A stretch of DNA of 64,000 nucleotides, taken from positions 3,545,375 through 3,609,374 of the forward strand of contig ML133386.1 of assembly GCA_003864495.1 (NCBI GenBank). Direction: 5' to 3'. Below are positions 53,701 to 64,000 of the stretch, in pieces (within the stretch, counting starts at the first letter, position 1; each line of letters begins with the position of its first letter). Below the pieces are notes generated by a model. The model did not search any database. It was not told where the DNA came from and saw only the letters and a list, made by a program, of their open reading frames with translations. This stretch comes from Nemopilema nomurai. Taxonomy: Eukaryota > Cnidaria > Scyphozoa > Rhizostomeae > Rhizostomatidae. The position numbers and the translations under genes were made by a program.

Positions 53701-56700
53701 AAGATTTCAGTAAGCGCGACGTTAGAGTGAATAGAGCAGCCAACACTGTATAAAAAAGAGGTGATATCTTTTATGTTGCGACAAAAAATCATCATAGAGT
53801 CAGCTAGAATGGGCAAAAAGTAAACTCCGTTATATTTGACATAGTCTTAATCAACAATTAACAATCATATGTTGTTGTTGTTGTCAAGTCTCTTCGACTT
53901 TAGCTAGAGTCATAATCAGTTAGTTATGAAGTTTTTCAAGTCTTAGTAAGATAGTTGATGAGTTGGAGAGATGGCTAAAGGGAGGTAGTTTTGTTTTTTG
54001 GTCAAGTTCTATGAAGAACCACTGACCGAAGCTTTCAGCTGGTATTAGCCATGTCATGCTTGAACTTTGGAAAAGAGAGAGAGCATATTATTCTGGTTTG
54101 GTGAAGTGGGCTTTTTAGACTGTTAACATCTGGTATATTATGTTGCCTTAAAGATTTTATCAATAAGTAACATTGCACGGAGTATCCAAGCCATTAAGTT
54201 ACTTGTTTAAAATGCTTCTTCGTCCAACTTTCCTCAGAAACATCAGGCGTAGGGAAAACAAGCTAAATAGATAGCTAGTGGTGGACGGAAAATAGTCATT
54301 TCACATTCCTGTCATGGAAACATTATTGTAAGAAATGATAGTTCTGATGGATGTATCTTTGATGAACTGAATGCCCGTCAAGTTTTAAGTTCATTTTATT
54401 TTCATTTTGCAGACTGTGTTGTGTATGTTTTGCCCTCCTCTTGTGTTGTGTTTGGGTTTCCGCACAAAACGCGAGGCGCAACAAATGCCTCAAACAGAAG
54501 GGACACTCGACAATTTTTCATTGAAGGAAGAAGAGGAGGAAGAAAAAGAAGATGCCACTAATATTGTTGATATTGAAGAAGAAGAGAGGGGCATGTAAGT
54601 CTTCCTGGTGTCCTCCTGTGCATTTACTTCATTATTGCCTGCAACTGGGTTTTGACTAGCTTTGTAGATGACAAATAGCATCGAGAGCCCAAGCATTCTT
54701 TCAGATTGGCTTTCACGTCAGGGATGGAGCTGGTGGCTTTCTTTGTTGATTGACTGGTTACTATGAAAAAAATTGATTTTGTATTACATGCAAAGGGAAT
54801 AAGTTTCATTGGTTGATAATTCTATGCGTATTTGTCGCCTTCTAGGTCCCTTGAAAGGAATGGAAGATTCAGCTCTTCATTTGATGCATCGAACTTGTCC
54901 ATTCTATGCGAGAGTCAACGAGATGCGGAGACAATTTTGTCATCAGCATTGGTGAAGACGCAATCCCTCAGCTATCTGGAAAAATACCGTGGTTTCTTTA
55001 CTGCTCCAATCACTAAATTCTGGGGAAATGTTGTAAGTGAAGTTTTATGCCTTAGTTTCTACTTGTTGGCCCTGCTTTTATCAAAGACAATATGCACTTC
55101 ATCCAGGTTGTTTTGACATACAAGTAGTCGAAAATCTATCAAAAGTTTTCGAAATTTTAATGAGAATTATGGCAATTTACGAAAATGGAGTATTTTTCAA
55201 CAGTTCTGTTTTTTTGCATATTGAATCTTTTTTACACGCAGGTTTCATACTTGGTGTTTCTGGGCCTCTTCACCTACGTTCTGCTTGGAAAGCTACATCC
55301 AAAACTTTCCAACGTGGAAATAGTAGTTATTGTATTTGTGATTTCACTGACGACGGAGGAAATAAGACAGGTAAGCCATTCCTTATTCTTTTATCACTTT
55401 TAAAAATGATATGGAAATGCCGAAGTAATTTCAGAAGAGCCCAAATGAAAAGACAAACACAGCACTGGAAAAAGGGCGCGACCGCCGGTTGGATGCTTTT
55501 TTAAATCCAACATTGCAATTGAGGCACTCAAAAACATTTTCATTTAGTCAAACTTTTCAAAAGATTAATAATTTGTGGTTTCTTCGAAGTAAAGCAATTA
55601 AATGTAAGGATGAGGCTCTAACTTGCCCTTTCTATTATATCTTAAAGGTTTTTTGTAGTTTCGTAACTTGCACACAATTGCTTTAATTTTTATTTGGACT
55701 CTACAGTCGTTTATCTAACATGAAACATAACCCTGTAATACCTGGAGGCATTTTCGTAGCAATTTTCTATGGTCGGAGACATTAAAAAACCTTTTCCAGC
55801 CATGGACAAACAGAAAACGGAATTTTGCACTGATTTGAAGATGGTTTCGTTCCCTTTTGCATAGATCAGGTACTAACGGGAAAATTCTTTGTGTTGGTCT
55901 TTTTGTTGACTTTTCAAAGTTGATTTTTCGAGTCGCAACCAACCTTAATTTTTCCGGGTAGCAAACCCATGATGGATTTGACATGTGACATTAAGACTTG
56001 ATCACAATGTCGATCTGCTCAAAGAATGTCTCCACATTTAACCAAGCAATTAATTGCTTTGTTTTTACATAACCTTACATAACCTCCAGTTTCCTTGTTA
56101 TTCCTATGGTCGCACGATGAAGAAATATCTTCTGACTCAAATAGGATTTTTCCATTTCAGGTTTTGAAGTCGGATAATGCCGGGCTCTTTAAAAAGATAT
56201 ACGAATGGTCTCGATCCAAATGGAATTTGTGCGACGGACTGGCCATCTTCCTATTCTACGCTGGACTAGCTCTACGACTAAATGCGTCGACCATCAGCGT
56301 TGGCCGGGTGGTGCTTGCGATTGACATTATGTTTTGGATCATAAGACTACTTGACATTTTCTCAGTCAATCAGAATCTCGGTCCGTATGTTGTCATCATC
56401 GGGAAGATGGTAAATGCGAAAATATTCCTAAGTTCATTGTCTATTTTGGAGTAAGCGCTCTACGGACTTTCCTTCAATATCAAACATTCTTTACCAACCC
56501 CGGTCAATCAAAACCATTCAGTTTATTGTATGTAGATCCCCCATTTTGCTTTTCTGCATTAAATGTAAAGTAGGATTTTTATTAATGAACGAATCATCAA
56601 TCAGCAATGAACAACTAATGGATCAGTGAGTGAATCAACGAATCAACTAATCAAAGAATGTAAGTGATAGGATTGTCACAATAAGCAAGCAGCCGTTAAT

Positions 56701-59700
56701 AAACCAATTTATCAATGGCCAGATTTGAGTTAACATGCTCGTTTGTTGATATTTGATACCCTGCTAATACCAGGTGGCTTAAATTGCATTCTTTTGAACA
56801 GACAATCGACCTGGCATACTTTCTGTTCATAATGGCTGTCTTCTTGCTTGCTTACGGTGTTGCAAGGCAAACCATTCTGGAACCAAGTGAACCAGCTTCC
56901 TGGAAGTCAATTGCAGAGATTTTCTTTGTGCCATATTTTCAAGTTTATGGAGAGCTCTTCATTGAAAAAGAGCACTTGTACAGTGGTATGCAAAACTAAT
57001 ATATTGTTAGTTAAAGATTTCTTTATGTAGGTTCTTCCGATGTCTGCAAAACCAGTCGATAATCACGCAAAATTTGTATTTGTTGTTCTTATATTTACCC
57101 TCTGATAACTATCTGATATTCAGTTGGTCAATTTTAAGTTGAAATATATCTTGCATGATGCTGTAAAGATTTTAATAGGACAATGTTTTGATTAAACTAC
57201 TTATGGTCTTTAAGGTCAGATTTGTAGCTATCTGAATAAGTGTAGATTTTTGGAAACACAAAATTGGAAACCCTTTTATTTAATGGACAATGTATGACAT
57301 AGATGTAAGCAGAGCATATACTGCTTTTTAAGAGCCTTCCCAGGAAATTGTTGGGCTTGTCTTGAAGATGTTGTTTATGAAACAACAACAACAGAAGCAG
57401 AAATGTTAACAAGAAATGTTAGAGAGAATGTCCTGCTGCCTCTGCAACATGAGAAAAGATGAATTTCATCATATTTACATATTTGCAAGCCACCACATTC
57501 TATTGTGCTTCTTTGCATTAAAAATTCAGTTATGCTATGGTTCTGCCAGCATGAGTTTTTTTTGCAAACATTCTTGAACTTACAGCCAACCGGACGTACT
57601 TTGGAACCAAAAAGCACAACAGTTACAGCGAGCCAATTGTGTCCTTGCTCATGGCCTTTTACCTGCTCATTGCCAATATATTGCTTCTGAACCTGCTTAT
57701 AGCTATCTTCAAGTAAGTTATAACAAATCTTAGAGGCCTCTGGTGACAGGTCCATTTGACAGTCAGTCAATCATTTTTTTTTACATCGTTTTACGCGTCA
57801 TTCTTTTCACACATTTTACAGAAATGCACGATTTTAGCATACAGAAGGTTTTCCGTCCGACACTCGTCGACATTTGCAAACTTCGTAAAAAGACTGAAAC
57901 TTTGTAAATTAACTAGCTACTTCCGGATTGTAAACACTAGAAGGTTGTAAGAAAACCGCGTTATTGGATGTCTAACGACCAATCAGCGTCCACTTTAGGT
58001 TTTTTTCACCAAGGAGTTTTGATGTCTGCTTAAATTTCTATGCAAAATTTCATTCTATGTTGTTAGAAAGAGTTCATCTTTTTACTACAGATTCCCTTTT
58101 TGATGACATTATAATGTGTAACATTTAAGTTCATTCCATGCCCAGATGTTCTTTTTTGACAACATCTTTTTTCGCAGATTGTAGACTGACAACAAATACC
58201 TGCTTTCTTCTTTTTAGCAATACATTTTCTAAAGTTCAAGTCAACTCGAATCAAATATGGAAGTTTCAACGATACCACTTAATACTGGAGTATGCGAGAA
58301 GGCCTCCTTTGGTGCCCCCATTTGTGTTTCTTAACCATGTGTTTTCAGTGATCAGGTGGATGTATCGTCGTTGCCGGAGACTTGAATGTTGTGGGGGGCA
58401 TGAGCGGGAGTTTTCCTACAAGACAGATAGGAAAATCAGTACGCAATATGTTTTCTTTATATTGATTCATCGGTTTTATCAAAAGTTCACTGTAATCTGA
58501 TCTCAGCACAATTTCAAGTCAGGTTTATCTCTCAATGCTTTTTCCTTTGCATCCAGAGATTTTCCCAGGACCTGCTGAGTTGGACGATTTGATGCAGTTT
58601 GAAGAGAACTGCCTTGCAGATTTCATCCGCAAAAGGGAGGATGCTTTGTTGGGCTCTAAGAAGGAGAAGACCAGACTTATGTTAGAGAAGTGGGTTATAT
58701 CTTTTTTTGATAAAAGTAATTTCCTTAACTCTTTCCAGGTATCAACTTAACTTTGTATGCTTTTGGGGGTGTCATCTCTTTCTTGTATTTTCTCGTCATA
58801 GTATGGTGCAGTAAATAAATAATGATGGCATGTTTAATGTTTCTAGCAGATAAGTCATAGCAATGCAGGTTTCTCTTCATTCTGTGATGACTGAGGATTT
58901 TCTTATTTCCACATTAGTTGTAACATAATCAATGATTGATATTGGAGACTATTGTAGCAGTATGTAACCCTTTTTGCCTCAGAGTTGACAATATCTCTTG
59001 GCGATTGGAAGAGTTCAAGAGAGAAACATGGGTAAGGGAGGAGCGAATTGATACAAGGATGTTGAAGGTTCAACAGAAGATTGATGAGTTTTCAAAAAAT
59101 ATCACAGACGCAATTGCGGTATTAACTGGTAAACAAGGAGATATAGCTGATCGAATCCCCGCGGACAGCATTGAATCAAGTGCAACACACAATAGTGCCA
59201 TGACGGCCAGTGCGTCAGTATCCAGAATTAACCAGCTTGGAAAGGCACCTCCGACCATGCAACGAATTCTCAGTCATAACCCCTACATGCACATGCCTGC
59301 ATATAACAGGAAATCTGCAGTGAAAGAAGCTGCATGGAGTTTTCGCAAGTCATCATTGACCTTTTCGTCACCTACAAAGTCGCAGCTCATTCAAGCTTAC
59401 ACTAACCAGCCTGATGATGATATAGGGGAAGATTGTATTGATGGACCCCCATCCAAGTCAACAGTGGTACATGCAACATTTCTCACAACTATACAAGTCG
59501 ATATTGTCTTGCTTTTTATATTCCTCATGTAACCACCATATACGCCTCTACTGTTTCAAATAACATCACAGAGCTTCTTCAAGGTGGCATTATGACACAC
59601 TTCATCATTTCCTGACCAAAAACTCACAACTGACTGACTGATAAGTTTGTGTAATTCCCTGAGAGCCAACTTGGTTTTGGCAAACATAAGTACTATTTCG

Positions 59701-62700
59701 TCTGACACTCCACAGATTATGTCTAACGACCAATCAGTCAGTCATGCCCTTTTCTCACAATCCTTTAGTGTTTTTTTTCATCCGTACAGAGTCAAGAAAA
59801 ATTGACGGCTCTACGGCTGGGAGCCGGAGGAAAGTTTTGCCTGTTAATGTTATATATAAGGAAGGTTCATAAGTAGTTTTTGTTTTGAGTAACGAAAGTG
59901 TTGTAGAAAATTTTTTTTCAGTTTATAACGAGGAAGGTGTGAACTATAACAATTATAGTCGGAGTAAGGTTATAACTTTTTTGGACACTGCACCACAACT
60001 CTGTCCCCTTTTGGTCATTTTCGCCATTGCTTTTTTACCACAAAATACTTGTTATCAGTGCCAACAAACCTACTTCATATGCATACCCTTAGGCACGGTC
60101 AGTGCATCGCATATTGTACTTGAATCCGTTATTGATGGGACCTGTCACTCACCATCATATGTTCTCCTTATCTTCTTTTCATTATGCAGTTATTGTCAGG
60201 CAACGGTTGGGGACAAGCTGCATGCTTTGATTATATATGATTTTTATTTATGCTTATTATAAATAAAATTATCTTAAAAGGAGTTGCCACATGAGGATGC
60301 TACTTCAGTAGAAGAAGTACACAATGAAGAGACGAAATGTGTTGGTAGTCTGGCAGAAGCGCAAGTATTTCAAGACACATTTGATTCAGTAGATGGCATC
60401 ACCTGGGAAAGTCCACAGGCTCACCCTTTGCCTCAGCTACATGTTAATGCACGCACTTCGCCGTATCCAGCTTCTGGTGTGGTTAGATTTCCTGTGCCAG
60501 ACCTCTGTGTAGATTGGGAAGTATGTTATTCAGAGTCAAATATTAATGTTGCCCTCAATTTTATTTCTTGCATTTCTAAACTTGCATTAAATGTATCTAG
60601 CCTTTTCCAGAGACTGTAGGATTTTCAGAGAATGTGTAAGGTTCTCTCTGAATATTCTTAAAAGCCTTAGCATGTGTTCTACTTTCATGATAATATCTTT
60701 ATATTTCAATGCGTAATAACAGAGGAATGTTCTTTGCCAAGTTGATCTCTTGTTTTTAGTTTTGTGTTGTTTTGTTTTCAGGTCTATTTCCAGACTACAA
60801 TCCACCTGATTACACCTCTCCAATGCTGAAGCTGTCTTCTTCAAAAGATAAAGAAGATACAAGGCATGTTTTGTTTTGTAAAATGCTATTAGGTTTTGCT
60901 TTGTTTACATAAGCAATGGCTTATTTATATGATTCAGTAGCCATGTAGTGATTAAATAATTTGCTTAATCAACTAACACTTACCATTTCCACAATTCTGT
61001 CATTTCCACATTAAATGTTGTCCTGTTCGCCTTTGTCCTATCTTTATTCAAGTTTGGTGAATTCTTATTTATAGTGATATAAACTTCAACTCACTGGATA
61101 ATGGTGTGAACAGGATTAGTTCCTTTGGACAGTATGAAGTGGTTAATGGGAGACCAAGGTTTGGTTGCCTTATTAGCTTTTGATCCAATATTAATATGAC
61201 TGTTAAACTTGCTAAACTATGCATTTAAGTGCATTTGATCAGCAGATACTCAAATTTTGATTTCATGTTATAATATTTATGTTCTTTGCCACATAAATTT
61301 ATGGAGACCTCAATTTTCAGCATATGAAGTGATGACTAAAAAGAATATTTGATCTGTTAAGAATTTTCTGCTACAATTTAATGATGTTTATTACAATGCA
61401 TCATCTTCCAACTCTATTGAAATTAACCTTTCTTTACATATGATAGATTATCATAACCAACAAACAAAAGAACAAATCACCCCAACACACATTTAATGTC
61501 CTTGGAACATCCATGCACAGTATAACTACAGAACAGAACAAATGCTTAATAAACATGCAGTCATAATTATAATACTTTAAGCACATGAAACATAATACAA
61601 CACATGTTTAGCAAATAATGTGTCTGTTTTGTTCCTTTCTGTTGAAAAATTTTGGCTGTTTAGTAAAGGATTTTCTTGCTTCACAATGGATGTATTATCA
61701 ATGACAAATTGAAGATACTTTGTTAGAGCAATACGATTATATCAGGGACATTTGTTGTGTCAAAATGATAACATGTATTTACAGGAAACAGTTAAGCTAA
61801 AGATAGATCTGTTTACTTTAGGAATCCTTATGGAAGAACCGGATTAACAGGTAGAGGACTACTAGGACGATGGGGTCCTAACCATGCAACAGAAGCTATT
61901 GTTACCAGGTAAATATTTTGCCCTGGCTTCTTACAAGGTAATTACTTTGTAGCTTTAGGTATAAAAATATCTACCATATATTAACAAACCCTTGGGTATT
62001 TATCATACCTAACAGTAACAAATGTTCATTGTTACAATAATTTTTTATAGAGTATGATATAGTGGGAATAAATTTGGGGGAAGTAATATGTGCAATGAAT
62101 ACAATTTGTTGGCTTTTTTCTGCCACTCCCAGTGTTTAGTAACCAGACTCCATGTTGACTCTTTATAATTGGGAAGTGAGCGTTCATTATTTTTATACCA
62201 CAATATGTCTTAGCAGGGAGGCTAAAGAATAAAGATTTGAAATGGAAAATAAGTAGATTGCTCTTGTTTCTGGACAGTCTTCAAAGTGAGCTTTTTATTG
62301 ATTTTTAATATCAGGTGGAAAAGAGGTCCAAGAGGACAGATGTTCACTAGAGGGAAATGCTCATTGGAATTTTTAGGCCTGAAAAAGAATGACCTGCTAA
62401 TTTTTCCTGGGGTATGTTTTATGCAATTTTCAATTGTGATTGTGACTTTGAAAAAACACACCTTGGAATGTTTCAATTGAAATATGAATATAAATGTATG
62501 TTTATTTATGATGTATAGGAAATGTACCAGAGAACAATTTAATGAATAAGTCAGGTTTACTTGAGCATTTTTGTCATTAAAGCATCGAAAGGAATATTTT
62601 TGTATACTGCCTACAAATCTATGAAAGTATAGCAACTAAATAAATAAATATTGATTTGTCCATTGATTTTTTCAAATAAAGGTGCCTTGATACCATAATT

Positions 62701-63573
62701 ACATTTACTCAGGAGGATTGTTTTCTATCAAACTGTCTTCTGTGTAGAGCATTTTGATATTGATCAAATCATCAGACCTTTGACTACTCGTAAATAGTGC
62801 AATTAGCTTATCCATCTGGTTAAATCTATATTTTCTCCTTTGTTCTAATTATTGCATTTTATTTGTAGGAAATCAATGCAACTGCTGGAAAACTTCCTGA
62901 AGCAATTCTGACTATTTTAGCAATGGAGAAAGAGCCTGCTTACCAAAATCCAAAGGAGATATTTTCAGATATAATTGAGGTAAAAAATTTATTATCATTT
63001 TTGTTGCCATCAGAAAGATTGCAGTTCAAGAATGTTCTATTTAGCTATTAATTAACAAGTTTTATATGGAACTGAATCTAGAGTTGAGGTCTAAAACAAA
63101 ACTTTTTATATCAGATTTCAGAGTTCTTTGATGATTCAAGAAACACAGATAATTCTTGGCTAGAAACAAAAGTTATCAACTATCACTTTGATTTGGAGAT
63201 AATGACTGATTTCAAATTGGTAAGTTTTAGCAAATAAGATTTTATTTACTTCTACAATGTGCACATTGCTTTTAAGTAAGTGGTGAAAAAATGTATCAAA
63301 ATTGAATTCAAGATGAAATCATTTACATTTCATATTGGTTAATAAACCTTTCATTACTTGATTATGAATTCCTTAATGCAATTTCAATATGAATTAATGT
63401 TTTTAATTTTTGAATAACTAATTTCTTGGTGTTAATCTTTTAATACCTGTTTATTTGGTTCTCAGGATAACTCAGTTTTTTTCTGGATTGAATTGGACAG
63501 CGAAGTTATGATGGGAGCTCCGCATAAGGAGTGTTTGGCTAAAGTTGCAGAAATAAGAAACGCCCATTTTTAA
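44727..63573 (+). CDS. TRPM2: TRPM2-like cation channel with C-terminal NUDT9-H domain
   Basis: Plasma-membrane calcium-permeable channel; relatives are gated by ADP-ribose and calcium. Exons: 44727-44789 (possible start), B ending 45716, 45996-46075, 46884-47040, 47381-47740, 48356-48530, 48843-49014, 49469-49607, 49889-49958, 50294-50394, 50737-50871, 52048-52098, 52551-52906, 53217-53445, 54413-54594, 54846-55032, 55242-55370, 56161-56409, 56802-56985, 57586-57712, 58218-58438, 58557-58689, 58983-59466, 60281-60524, 60782-60863, 61075-61158, 61822-61908, 62315-62411, 62869-62979, 63115-63219, 63466-63573. Counting from the ATG at 45504 this gives 1683 aa (human TRPM2: about 1500). Phase is kept throughout; two introns (after 45716 and 60863) need GC donors. 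Uncertain points: the 5' border of exon B, whether the 44727 exon joins it, and the 60524 donor (GTTATT), chosen because the stronger GTATGT four bases upstream breaks the frame. Confidence 0.93.
45504..53445 (+). CDS. TRPM2: TRPM2-like gene, N-terminal MHR/SLOG exons
   Basis: Residues 1-746 (counted from the ATG at 45504) correspond to the four TRPM homology regions. Recognisable family motifs are [32 protein letters not shown], the SLOG-type nucleotide-binding motifs VTGGAKTF and [15 protein letters not shown] in exon 47381-47740, [13 protein letters not shown], and [20 protein letters not shown] in exon 52551-52906. In other TRPM2 channels the MHR1/2 region binds ADP-ribose, so this part may carry the gating site. 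The exon ending at 45716 is Ser/Lys-rich, poorly conserved, and closes with a GCAAGT donor. Confidence 0.9.
53137..53213 (+). repeat. 19-bp tandem repeat abutting a TRPM2 splice acceptor
   Basis: Four copies of ttttgactacgattgatcg (the first has ttttgactatg) are followed immediately by ttttgcttag, the acceptor of the exon starting at 53217. Each unit contains gactac and ttgat elements that resemble branch points, so the repeat may supply redundant branch sites. Confidence 0.9.
54413..58438 (+). CDS. TRPM2: TRPM2-like gene, transmembrane channel and TRP-box exons
   Basis: The exons encode S1 to S6 and the TRP helix. Seen: a Glu-rich cytosolic stretch ([12 protein letters not shown]) before S1; S1 ([12 protein letters not shown] and onward); S2 ([18 protein letters not shown]); S3 ([17 protein letters not shown]); S4 ([15 protein letters not shown]); S5 ([19 protein letters not shown]); a pore helix and filter with VYGEL (G1045-E1046); S6 ([20 protein letters not shown]); and a TRP box ([13 protein letters not shown]). 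The filter carries Glu as in TRPM6/7-type channels, where human TRPM2 has FGQ. The turret between filter and S6 is short and lacks the cysteine pair of vertebrate TRPM2. Confidence 0.92.
57835..58190. repeat. Dispersed repeat family B, fragment 3
   Basis: Contains ttccgtccgacactcgtcg, then aacgaccaatcagcgtcc, then a block of the type gcttaaatttctatgcaaaa followed by gaaagagttcatctttttac. These match pieces at 18000-18125 and 28655-28720; a shorter fragment with cgtctgacactcc and aacgaccaatcagtcagtca lies at about 59698-59745. It is intronic in the TRPM2-like gene, between the S6 and TRP-box exons. Confidence 0.55.
58557..59466 (+). CDS. TRPM2: TRPM2-like gene, coiled-coil and linker exons
   Basis: Two exons, 58557-58689 and 58983-59466, encode a charged helical region (LRKxxED-type heptads and [20 protein letters not shown]) that corresponds to the tetramerising coiled coil of TRPM channels. 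It is followed by about 100 Ser/Thr/Pro-rich residues ([19 protein letters not shown] and onward) linking to the NUDT9-H domain. The linker is longer than I recall for vertebrate TRPM2, which accounts for much of the extra total length. Confidence 0.8.
60281..63573 (+). CDS. TRPM2: TRPM2-like gene, NUDT9-H (ADP-ribose pyrophosphatase-like) exons
   Basis: Eight exons encode a NUDT9 homology domain. Diagnostic blocks in order: [66 protein letters not shown] (the strongest NUDT9 hallmark), [36 protein letters not shown] and the terminal [12 protein letters not shown]. The place of the Nudix box reads [20 protein letters not shown]; the GG pair and the REFxEE catalytic glutamates are absent, so hydrolase activity is unlikely while ADP-ribose binding remains possible. 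The stop codon TAA is at 63571-63573. Confidence 0.92.
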
Positions 63574-64000
63574 TTGGAAACAACTGTAACGATTTGGCTT
63601 TTCCTGTTAAGTGGAAATTGACTAGCACATGTATATAAGTATAAAATGCTTACAGCTTGAAATTCTCAAGCTAATTTTTTGCAAAATTTTTATGATGTAT
63701 TAATAGTGATTTATCATTGCTAAGGTGTACAGTATTTTTCAAGAATCCTTTTCTATTCATCCACCTAGTCAAATTTGTATTAATTAGTTTTATACATTTT
63801 GCTTATTTATTTCATGAATATCTGCTATTTGTTTTCTATCTTCCTATGTTTTATTAATTTGGACTGTTAACCTGATTGTAAAGGAATTGTATTTTGTTTT
63901 ATACTGTATTTTAAACGCTGCTTGAAATAACTACAAGTTAACACCATCCAATCAGGTTTTTTATATGACTTTGTCTTCCCTGAGGAAAATACTCACTTTT
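63574..64000. other. TRPM2-like 3' flank
   Basis: AT-rich sequence after the stop codon, presumably the 3' UTR. No AATAAA was noted, and no further gene begins before the window ends. Confidence 0.5.

Noticed and set aside
59885..60262. Open frame between TRPM2 exons
   Set aside because: No ATG start, no TRPM similarity, and the flanking exons already join in phase without it.
44727..63573. TRPM6/7-like channel-kinase
   Set aside because: The pore resembles TRPM6/7, but the C-terminus is a NUDT9-H domain, not an alpha-kinase.

Overview
The window is eukaryotic and almost certainly metazoan. It is AT-rich, the genes are cut into many short exons with GT/AG borders, and the spacers hold SINE-like, Tc1/mariner-like and MITE-like repeats plus microsatellites. 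The gene set (TRPM2-type channel with a NUDT9-H tail, multi-BH Bcl-2 protein, GAS1/GFR-alpha-like receptor, PWWP3/MUM1-like protein) fits an early-branching animal. I infer a cnidarian, probably anthozoan; no taxon-specific marker proves this. Gene models were built by eye by chaining acceptor and donor sites so that reading phase is kept at every junction.

Layout. 1-3.07 kb: no recognisable gene. 3.08-5.04 kb (-): two-exon Bcl-2 homologue. 5.1-10.36 kb: spacer with two perfect CRE palindromes and one copy of a dispersed repeat. 10.37-25.17 kb (-): 16-exon PWWP3A/MUM1-like gene, 453 codons, all phases consistent. 25.2-31.9 kb: repeat-rich spacer with a Tc1/mariner-derived element, an inverted pair of tRNA-derived SINEs and a cluster of three CACGTG E-boxes. 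31.9-32.7 kb (+): intronless GAS1-like GPI protein, followed by an unassigned 123-codon ORF. 33.67-37.8 kb (-): an unrecognised multi-exon gene candidate, with a MITE pair and a 47-bp minisatellite in its introns. 38.6-43.1 kb (-): nine-exon endonuclease/exonuclease/phosphatase (EEP) gene. 44.7-63.6 kb (+): about 30-exon TRPM2-like gene. The last 0.4 kb is its 3' flank.

The genes do not form an operon-like system. Two have roles in stress and cell death in other animals (Bcl-2; TRPM2 as an ADP-ribose/oxidative-stress channel), but nothing here shows that they are linked. The most informative points are the TRPM2 gene with a NUDT9-H domain whose Nudix box is degenerate, a second N-terminal PWWP-like module in the PWWP3 gene, a plant-like EEP protein with a probable organelle presequence, and the phase-consistent orphan gene at 33.7-37.8 kb.
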